A stretch of 11,906 bases of DNA from Chryseosolibacter sp044507115 (GTDB lineage: Bacteria; Bacteroidota; Bacteroidia; Cytophagales; Cyclobacteriaceae). The stretch lies in NCBI GenBank assembly GCA_044507115.1, contig JBIQJZ010000122.1, positions 1 through 11,906 on the forward strand. Reading direction: 5' to 3'. Shown here piece after piece: positions 6,603 to 11,906 of this stretch. A program made the position numbers and the translations under genes. The notes beneath the pieces are model-generated. The model was not told the origin of the DNA. It saw only the letters and a program-made list of their open reading frames with translations, and did not search any database. The number at the start of each line of letters is the position of its first letter. Position 1 is the first letter of the stretch.

Positions 6603-7610
6603 TTGCGAATTTTCAAACGCATCCTCTACGGCATTCTTGGCTTACTCACGGCTGCCGTGCTGCTCATGCTGATCCCACGCGTGCATTCAGTTCTTTTCCC
6701 CGAAAAGCCGGCGATGGGTTATCACTATCTGTGGACTACCTACCTCGCGATCCAGGTGGGTCTCGAGGACGTGATCAAAACCGACCGCGATATCCCGGAT
6801 AATCTTGAAGCCATCCGGGATATCGAGTACAAGAATGTGGATGGGAAGTCGCTTCAACTCGATTTTCTGAGACCCAGAGCGATGACCAAACCTGCGCCTT
6901 TGGTCGTGATGCTACACGGGGGAAGCTGGAGATATGGTCGAAGGACGGACATGACTCCGCTGATGATCGACTTGGCCAACCGCGGATATGTCACTGCCAC
7001 CGTGTCTTATCGATTGAAGGAGACTTACCCGAACTGTGTCGAGGATGCTGTTGACGCGATCGACTGGTTCTTCGCGCACGGCCAGGAATACGGTTATGAC
7101 GCAGACAGGATTGCAATTGTCGGTGCTTCGGCCGGTGCGCACCTTGCTATGATGGCGGGATACAATTGGCGTGAAAAGACTAACCGCGGCGATTCGGCGT
7201 CGAATCTTCAGCGCATACGCGCAGTAGTCAACCTGTTTGGGCCGGTAGATTTGACAACGGACTTCGGAAGAAAACAGCCGTCCGTCCTCGCATTCATGGC
7301 TCAGCCCTACCAGGATGCTCCGGACCTGTGGCTAGAAGCGTCTCCGATTGTGTATATCGACAGGAACGTTCCCCCTACCATGACGATACACGGGACTTCA
7401 GATGAACTTGTCCCGAATAGTCAGGCCGACCAACTGAATGCCAGGCTTGATAGCATGGGAGTCGCACGGGCAGATTACCGGTTTCCGCTCTGGCCGCATG
7501 CACTCATATTGGTACAGCGTGTATACGACAGTTCGATGCTGAAGATAGTGGAATTCCTGGAGGAGCACCTGGCGGAGGTTGATAGCAGTACCGTTATCCG
7601 TAATGAATAA
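6603..7610 (+). CDS. Membrane-anchored alpha/beta hydrolase (BD-FAE/carboxylesterase-like serine esterase)
   Basis: Predicted serine esterase acting outside the cytoplasm, anchored by one N-terminal helix; substrate unknown. With TTG at 6603 the protein has 335 residues and begins MRIFKRILYGILGLLTAAVLLMLIP, a basic start plus membrane helix. The catalytic domain shows VVMLHGGSW (oxyanion HGG, about 105-107), GASAG with nucleophile Ser176, IHGTSDELVP with Asp267, and PLWPHALI with His299, a complete Ser-Asp-His triad in the usual order. The frame is open back to the hflX stop at 6446 but contains no ATG before the helix. The 52 codons before 6603 look non-coding (arginine/cysteine-rich, no domain), so the later TTG is preferred although no good ribosome site precedes it. 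The ceramidase-like gene starts 10 nt after the stop, indicating one operon. Feruloyl/acetyl-esterase or lipid-esterase activity are both possible. Confidence 0.82.
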   Translation: MRIFKRILYGILGLLTAAVLLMLIPRVHSVLFPEKPAMGYHYLWTTYLAIQVGLEDVIKTDRDIPDNLEAIRDIEYKNVDGKSLQLDFLRPRAMTKPAPLVVMLHGGSWRYGRRTDMTPLMIDLANRGYVTATVSYRLKETYPNCVEDAVDAIDWFFAHGQEYGYDADRIAIVGASAGAHLAMMAGYNWREKTNRGDSASNLQRIRAVVNLFGPVDLTTDFGRKQPSVLAFMAQPYQDAPDLWLEASPIVYIDRNVPPTMTIHGTSDELVPNSQADQLNARLDSMGVARADYRFPLWPHALILVQRVYDSSMLKIVEFLEEHLAEVDSSTVIRNE

Positions 7611-7620
7611 TTAACCCATT

Positions 7621-9024
7621 ATGAAGAAAGTTGCAGTCGTTATCGGAATCATCCTGCTGAGCCTGGTGGTGATCGTTCTCGTCTTGTTCTTCGTCGCCAC
7701 GTCGACGGTTGAACCAAAAGCATACTTTGAGGAGGATTACTACCTCAAGACACGGACAAGCCTCGACAGCATGGATCTGTTTTCCGCGACAGGGACTATC
7801 GAGGCGGGGTTCGCCAAGGTGAGTATTACGCCAGGACTTAACGCCGCCGCCGATGATCATCAGGAGGGAAGGTTCGTTGCTATTCCGCTCGCGGGGTACG
7901 GGGGCCGGGAAGGAAAGCCGGCAACCGGAGTTCATGACAGTATTTTCGTTTCGGCAGCCGCGCTTACCATTGCCGGCAAGACGATAGTACTTGTTACGGC
8001 AGACTTGTTGATCATGCCTCCGAACGTCGTTGATTCGGTTACCAGTCTTTTGCGCGAAAGCGGGCTGCAACGTGAGCAGATATTCTACTCGGCCACTCAT
8101 ACGCACGCCAGCGTGGGTGCCTGGGGTCCTGGCTTTGTTGGGAAGACATTTGCGGGGGAGGAGAATCCCGCCGTCGTACGGTGGCTGGCAAGTCGCATTG
8201 CTCAGGCGATACAACGTTCGATTGCCGATCTGCACCCTGCTCGAATTGGTACCGGGAGTTTCACCATTCCGAGCTATACGCGAAACCGCCTCATTGGCGT
8301 GACGGGTACCAAGAACAACGACTTTAGCTACATTGTGCTGGAACAAATAGGATCGCGAAAAGCGATTCTTGGATCCTATTCCGCGCACGCAACCGTACTG
8401 AGCGAGGATACGTGGGAAGTTAGTGGCGATTACCCGGGGTATTGGGTGCGGAAGATGGAGAGCACTGGCTTTGACGTCGCGCTTTTCTTTGCTGGCTCCG
8501 TCGGCAGCCAGGGACCCCTCGGAAAAGGAAAAGGGTTTGAGCGCGCGAGTGACATAGGCGAGGGGTTGGCGGATAGTTTGAATGTCCGTCTCCCAGACAT
8601 CGTACTACAGGATTCAATTCTGTTCACGTGCGTGTCGCTGAAGATGAACCTTCCCGACTTCAACATTCGCCTCACAAGGGAAAGAAACATCAGCACTACG
8701 GTTAGTCATCGGCTACTCCCATTGCTGGGAGATACCTATTTGCAGGTGGTTCGGTTGGGCAACATGATTTGGGTGACGACGCCGTCGGATTTCAGTGGGG
8801 AGTATGCCCTGCAGCTAAAAAATTCCCTCTGTGTTTTAGGGTACGACGCCAACGTAACGAGTTTTAATGGGAGCTATGTCGGGTACATCGTGCCGCCGCG
8901 GTATTTTTATCTCGACGAATACGAACCCCGGATCATGGGTTGGTTCGGGCCCAACATGGGAGAGTATACGATGGACATGATTCGGCAGTTGTTGCGAGCG
9001 GTTACCGAGACCGATAATATCTAA
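7621..9024 (+). CDS. Neutral/alkaline ceramidase-like metallohydrolase, membrane-anchored
   Basis: Resembles the N-terminal catalytic domain of neutral/alkaline non-lysosomal ceramidases, zinc amidases that release fatty acid from ceramide. It has 467 residues, against about 650-780 for true neutral ceramidases, so the C-terminal immunoglobulin-like domain is missing. It begins MKKVAVVIGIILLSLVVIVL, a single membrane helix with no lipobox, then AGFAKVSITPG (62-72), the usual domain opening. Probable zinc ligands are His160/His162 in SATHTHAS and His256 in SAHATVL; a conserved tyrosine lies in VGYIVPPRY (Y422). In the segment that carries the nucleophile in true ceramidases (GDVSPN type) this protein reads AGSVGSQGP (291-299), with Gly where Ser is expected. 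The usual PGE-type site near 388-390 reads PSD. It may therefore hydrolyse another amide or use a different mechanism. ATG at 7621 lies 10 nt after the esterase stop; the PHP gene follows about 40 nt later. Confidence 0.85.
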   Translation: MKKVAVVIGIILLSLVVIVLVLFFVATSTVEPKAYFEEDYYLKTRTSLDSMDLFSATGTIEAGFAKVSITPGLNAAADDHQEGRFVAIPLAGYGGREGKPATGVHDSIFVSAAALTIAGKTIVLVTADLLIMPPNVVDSVTSLLRESGLQREQIFYSATHTHASVGAWGPGFVGKTFAGEENPAVVRWLASRIAQAIQRSIADLHPARIGTGSFTIPSYTRNRLIGVTGTKNNDFSYIVLEQIGSRKAILGSYSAHATVLSEDTWEVSGDYPGYWVRKMESTGFDVALFFAGSVGSQGPLGKGKGFERASDIGEGLADSLNVRLPDIVLQDSILFTCVSLKMNLPDFNIRLTRERNISTTVSHRLLPLLGDTYLQVVRLGNMIWVTTPSDFSGEYALQLKNSLCVLGYDANVTSFNGSYVGYIVPPRYFYLDEYEPRIMGWFGPNMGEYTMDMIRQLLRAVTETDNI

Positions 9025-9066
9025 TGCCGAGGGAAGGATGTGCTCGCCGGCTATGCTAGGATGCTG

Positions 9067-10362
9067 ATGAAGATAGTTAAGAAAGTTCTGGTTGCCATTC
9101 TGGCCCTTGTAGGTGCATTAGTTTTGTACCTGTTTGGCCCCGGTCTTTGGCATCGGTGGGTCACTTATCCGAAGTTGGAAAAGGAACTGACCGAGTTCCA
9201 GTCGCAGCGCATCAAACCCCCGGTGTTAACACACCTGAATGTCTACCAGGGAGTTCTTCATGCTCACAGCTATTGGTCACACGACAGCGAGGGAACGCTA
9301 AGTCGGATATTGCCAGCAGCGAAAAACACGGGTGTGGAATTCATCTTCCTCACCGACCACCCTCGTCACAACTCAGACACGTTCCCGCGTGGTTACAGCG
9401 GCTACTACGAAGGCATCCTGATTGAACCCGGCAGTGAAAAACACGGGTACTGTGCATGGCCACTCCAGCCGACTGTAATCGATTGGACGAGCGACCGTGA
9501 TACTGTAATTAAGAATGTTGTTTCACAGGGAGGGATGTTCTTCTATGCCCATAGCGAAGAACCGCACAACTGGTCGAACCCGTATTATCAAGGGATGGAG
9601 ATCTACAACATCCACACGGATACGAAGGATGAGTCACTCCTGCCGCAGGTATTCAATTTCATCGTCAGTGGCGATAAGTATCGACACTGGGCATTGCGGG
9701 AGATCTTCGACGAGCAGACTGCTATCCTGGCGCTGTGGGATTCGCTCAACACAACGAGAAAGATTGTAGGATTCTCGGCAGTAGATGCTCACGAGAATCA
9801 AAACTTCCGCGCACGTTATCTACCCGACGGTCGGATAGAGTGGCTGGGGCCAAACGCGAAACCGATCGATACCTCGGCTGTGTCGATATGGAATCGCTGG
9901 ATGCTACACGACCCCGATGAGGAGGGCTGGATATTCGAGTTTATGATCGACACGTACGAGACGAGTTTTAACCATGTCGCCAACTACGTCTTTGCAGATA
10001 CGCTCTCCGTTGCCTCGCTCGCTGATCACATTAAGAAAGGACATCTGTTCGTGGCGTTCAATGGACTGGGCGACGCGCGGGGATTCATGTATTGTTCCCG
10101 GGATCAGGCCGGCGGAGTGAACGCGATACTAGGCGACTCCATCCAGGTCAAAGAGGTCTCGTCGCTGTATGCCACCTCGCCACTTCCCGGTAAGTTTCGG
10201 CTGGTAAAAAATGGCAAGGTTGTCGACCAATCAACTATCCCCGTACACGAGTATGAGTGGACGGGCCCTGTCGAAGCAGGTGTCTATCGCATTGAAGTGC
10301 GTATCGAATTGGGAGCAGAGGACGTCCCGTGGATATACAGCAATCCGATCTACCTATACTGA
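9067..10362 (+). CDS. CehA/McbA-like PHP-domain metallohydrolase, membrane-anchored
   Basis: PHP-fold hydrolase of the CehA/McbA type, a family of metal-dependent phosphoesterases and esterases named after carbaryl hydrolases; its natural substrate here is unknown. From ATG 9067 it has 431 residues. It starts MKIVKKVLVAILALVGALVLYL, a basic stretch plus one membrane helix, so the domain probably faces the periplasm. Metal-ligand motifs: GVLHAHS (His65, His67, then His72), FLTDHP (Asp97, His98), FYAHSEEPHNW (His162) and VDAHEN (Asp240, His242). The C-terminal beta domain has FRLVKNGKVV and ends WIYSNPIYLY, characteristic of this family. GTG at 9040 and ATG at 9061 are in frame; 9067 is preferred because AGG sits at 9058-9060 with 6-nt spacing and the product begins directly with a typical anchor. 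It closes the three-hydrolase run and faces the rhomboid-like gene tail to tail, 25 nt apart. Confidence 0.85.
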   Translation: MKIVKKVLVAILALVGALVLYLFGPGLWHRWVTYPKLEKELTEFQSQRIKPPVLTHLNVYQGVLHAHSYWSHDSEGTLSRILPAAKNTGVEFIFLTDHPRHNSDTFPRGYSGYYEGILIEPGSEKHGYCAWPLQPTVIDWTSDRDTVIKNVVSQGGMFFYAHSEEPHNWSNPYYQGMEIYNIHTDTKDESLLPQVFNFIVSGDKYRHWALREIFDEQTAILALWDSLNTTRKIVGFSAVDAHENQNFRARYLPDGRIEWLGPNAKPIDTSAVSIWNRWMLHDPDEEGWIFEFMIDTYETSFNHVANYVFADTLSVASLADHIKKGHLFVAFNGLGDARGFMYCSRDQAGGVNAILGDSIQVKEVSSLYATSPLPGKFRLVKNGKVVDQSTIPVHEYEWTGPVEAGVYRIEVRIELGAEDVPWIYSNPIYLY

Positions 10363-10387
10363 TATCTAGTCGTCGTCTGACGCGATC

Positions 10388-11158
10388 CTACTTCTCGTGT
10401 GATTGCACTTCCACGTTACTCCACGTATCGGCTGAACGCAGTCGGGAGAACGCATATCTGTATCCCGCGTAGAGGCTGAATACAACGACAAGTATATAGG
10501 CCATGTTGTGTTGGTAGAAGGACAGGAGGTAAAGCCCGCCCAAGACCGCCGACAATTTCCAGACGGAAACAAGCCTGCTTCCGAGTTGCAGATGGTAAGA
10601 CCCTGCCAGGATAGCCGCGGCTGTCATCACTCCAAGCGATCCACTAAATGCACCCTCCATCATACCAGCACCGGCGGAAAATATTTTGAACGCCAACCGC
10701 GAAGTCAGGAAGACGATCCCCGCGAGCGCTGTGCACGCGAAGTAGAGTACGATAACTTTCCGTTCTCCGATGTGATGTTTGAGAATATGTCCAAAGAACC
10801 AAAGTATTCCCATGCTCAGCAGGAATTCAAGGACGTCAGAATGAACAAACTGGAATGTGAAAATACTTATCCACCAGTTCGACTGAAGTTCGCCGATGCG
10901 GTATGACAGCCCCAAATTCGCCCGTATGAAATCGGCTAGCGATCCCTGCGAAAGGGGGTATTCCAAAAGACCGACCGATTCAGCAGTGATATACAACAAA
11001 AAGAATATGAGGTGAGCAAACACCAACAAGTTGAGTTCACTGGTCAGTCCTGCGCGGATGGTAACGCTTTCTTTTTTGTCGGATTTGACGAGCCGGATCG
11101 GAAATAGCATCATTCGAATGAATTGGTGATACGGCTCTTTGAACAATATGCGAGCCAC
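10388..11158 (-). CDS. Rhomboid-like membrane protein, probably lacking the catalytic histidine
   Basis: Polytopic membrane protein of 256 residues with several helices (about 42-60, 95-125, 133-152, 167-187, 198-214, 218-236). The helix order and motifs resemble rhomboid intramembrane serine proteases: WWISIFTFQFVHSD (95-108) matches the start of TM2 with its H106, FFGHILKHHIGERKVIVLY (121-139) matches the L2/TM3 border, and EGAFSGSLGVM (168-178) matches the GxSG serine helix, with Ser172 retained. In the helix that should carry the catalytic His (NxAH-type) it reads HNMAY, giving Tyr221. The HxxxN oxyanion part of TM2 reads LEFLLS, with Ser at the Asn position. It may be a pseudoprotease, like iRhoms and derlins in eukaryotes. 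The start is GTG at 11158; ATG at 11113 (residue 16) is an alternative. The tail faces the PHP gene. Confidence 0.7.
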   Translation of the reverse strand: MARILFKEPYHQFIRMMLFPIRLVKSDKKESVTIRAGLTSELNLLVFAHLIFFLLYITAESVGLLEYPLSQGSLADFIRANLGLSYRIGELQSNWWISIFTFQFVHSDVLEFLLSMGILWFFGHILKHHIGERKVIVLYFACTALAGIVFLTSRLAFKIFSAGAGMMEGAFSGSLGVMTAAAILAGSYHLQLGSRLVSVWKLSAVLGGLYLLSFYQHNMAYILVVVFSLYAGYRYAFSRLRSADTWSNVEVQSHEK

Positions 11159-11177
11159 ACAAAGAAATGTGCCTATG

Positions 11178-11195
11178 CGGCCAATAACGGCCGTT
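11178..11195. repeat. Overlapping short palindromes between the YdjM-like and rhomboid-like genes
   Basis: CGGCC (11178-11182) pairs with GGCCG (11189-11193) around a 6-nt loop, and AACGGCCGTT (11186-11195) is itself a perfect 10-bp palindrome. Only a short T run (TTT) follows on the plus strand, and no T tract follows on the minus strand, so it is a poor terminator. It could be a protein-binding site in the 125-nt gap or chance. Confidence 0.3.
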
Positions 11196-11283
11196 TAACT
11201 GCTGCGAAGTGATGAAAAATTCCACATGACGGGTAAATCTCCCGACGTGAATGCGCTGACGAAGCCCCTAATTTCGAGTCGCG

Positions 11284-11906
11284 TCAGTTTCCCAGGATCC
11301 TTTGCCCGAGATCGATTAGCAACTTCCTGGCGTCCTCGGGCCTTCGCGCGACTTCCCGAATCTGAATTTCGCCATTTTCCCGTTCCATGAGATAGCTGAA
11401 CACGAAGTTTGGGCGCTCGGGGTTGGCGTCCAGTACACCGAAACGCAGGTCGTTGAAGAACAGTTGTCCTCCATTCTCTGTGATGACAAACCATCCATTT
11501 GAGATTTTGATCAAGCGCTCAACCTTTGATTCTGAGCGGAACTCTCCCAATAGCTCGTGGTTTTTTGGATAGCGTTGGAATTCGACGGGACGGGAGTCAA
11601 AGAAGGAATAATTTCCAATCAAGTACGCATCTTCAACTTCGACATTTGCTGTCCAGAGGATACTGTTCAGAGGCGAGGGCTTTGTTTGCAATTCCAGGTA
11701 TGAAATGTTCTGGTCGTTCAACGCGTGTTTAAATTTTTGATAAGCCAATCCTTTTAAGCAGAAGCAAAGCAGGATGTAACAACAACTGGCCAGTAGCCCG
11801 AGGTTGTTGTAAGTCTTCCTTTTTTCAGAACCTCGCGGTGATCGCATGGCGAGTATCAGGAAGAGCAGAAAGGGTAGGGTATATAGCGGATCGATCACAA
11901 AAATCG
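11284..11906 (-). CDS. YdjM/DUF457-type inner-membrane metal-dependent hydrolase, C-terminal part
   Basis: The frame is open to the right edge, so only the last 207 or so residues are seen and the true start lies outside. The visible part begins IFVIDPLYTLPFLLFLIL, the well-known internal segment of the YdjM/DUF457 family (membrane-bound metal-dependent hydrolases, some LexA-regulated). It continues with a second hydrophobic segment, LGLLASCCYILLCFCLKG, and then a soluble tail of about 150 residues. That tail includes TKPSPLNSILWTANVEV and YLIGNYSFFD, typical of the family's C-terminal domain. The histidine/aspartate metal site belongs to the missing N-terminal half and cannot be checked. The rhomboid-like gene lies 125 nt downstream on the same strand. 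Substrate unknown. Confidence 0.85.
   Translation of the reverse strand, partial: IFVIDPLYTLPFLLFLILAMRSPRGSEKRKTYNNLGLLASCCYILLCFCLKGLAYQKFKHALNDQNISYLELQTKPSPLNSILWTANVEVEDAYLIGNYSFFDSRPVEFQRYPKNHELLGEFRSESKVERLIKISNGWFVITENGGQLFFNDLRFGVLDANPERPNFVFSYLMERENGEIQIREVARRPEDARKLLIDLGQRILGN

Noticed and set aside
6472..6672. 66-codon frame starting TTG after a strong GGAGGA site
   Set aside because: The ribosome site is good, but the product has no family features, runs into the esterase membrane helix in another frame and ends in a Cys/Ser-rich tail. A leader peptide is possible but unsupported.
7594..8388. 264-codon open frame on the minus strand opposite the ceramidase-like gene
   Set aside because: It lies antisense to a clearly coding gene with zinc-site motifs; its product is rich in Arg, Cys and Asn with no recognisable domain. 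It is a codon-bias shadow.
9040..9066. GTG 9040 as start of the PHP gene
   Set aside because: The nine extra residues (MLAGYARML) precede a typical basic anchor start; ATG 9067 has AGG at 6-nt spacing.
9323..9449. 13-nt direct repeat GAAAAACACGGGT within the PHP gene
   Set aside because: The two copies are inside coding sequence about 115 nt apart in unrelated protein contexts; probably chance.
10363..10387. Bidirectional terminator between the convergent PHP and rhomboid-like genes
   Set aside because: The 25-nt gap has only a weak GTCGTC/GACGC pairing and no T tract on either strand.
1..11906. Mobile elements, CRISPR, tRNA/rRNA or phage genes
   Set aside because: No transposase, integrase, regularly spaced repeats, cloverleaf-like sequence or att-type repeats were seen on either strand.

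Overview
The window looks like chromosomal DNA from a member of the Bacteroidota, probably Cytophagales-like and of moderate GC. I infer this from four things: a short Wza-type outer-membrane export lipoprotein paired with a Wzc-type tyrosine kinase and a PHP-type (CpsB/YwqE) phosphatase; a perfect Bacteroidota-style promoter (TTG-N17-TAnnTTTG); ribosome binding sites that are mostly weak; and the style of the ceramidase-like and rhomboid-like proteins. No rRNA, tRNA, CRISPR array, transposase or integrase is visible. The longest stretch without a gene is about 166 bases.

Positions 1-5089, minus strand: a tight five-gene exopolysaccharide operon, read right to left. The order is a GT4 glycosyltransferase, an RmlC-like dTDP-sugar epimerase, a Wza-like export lipoprotein, a Wzc-like chain-length regulator/BY-kinase, and a CpsB-like phosphatase that runs off the left edge. 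Gene junctions are 13, 2, -1 and 2 nt, which points to one transcript with coupled translation. Together the genes cover sugar precursor supply, glycosyl transfer, export through periplasm and outer membrane, and control by tyrosine phosphorylation and dephosphorylation. The promoter at 5171-5200 has a dyad (5161-5181) lying across its -7 box and probable transcription start, so the operon may have an operator.

Positions 5256-10362, plus strand: hflX (ribosome-rescue GTPase) is followed by three genes whose products share one design, a basic N-terminus, one membrane helix, then a hydrolase domain expected to lie outside the cytoplasm. They are an alpha/beta serine esterase of the BD-FAE/carboxylesterase type, a neutral-ceramidase-like metallohydrolase, and a CehA/McbA-type PHP metallohydrolase. 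The three attack different bond classes (ester, amide, phosphoester or related), so a joint role in remodelling or salvaging an envelope lipid or glycoconjugate is a reasonable but untested idea. This is the best candidate here for an undescribed system.

Positions 10388-11906, minus strand: a rhomboid-like membrane protein that keeps the serine but appears to lack the catalytic histidine, then the C-terminal part of a YdjM/DUF457-type membrane metal-dependent hydrolase cut by the right edge.

Start codons are uncertain for several genes (TTG or GTG seem to be used four times). All family assignments come from reading motifs by eye; no database search was done.
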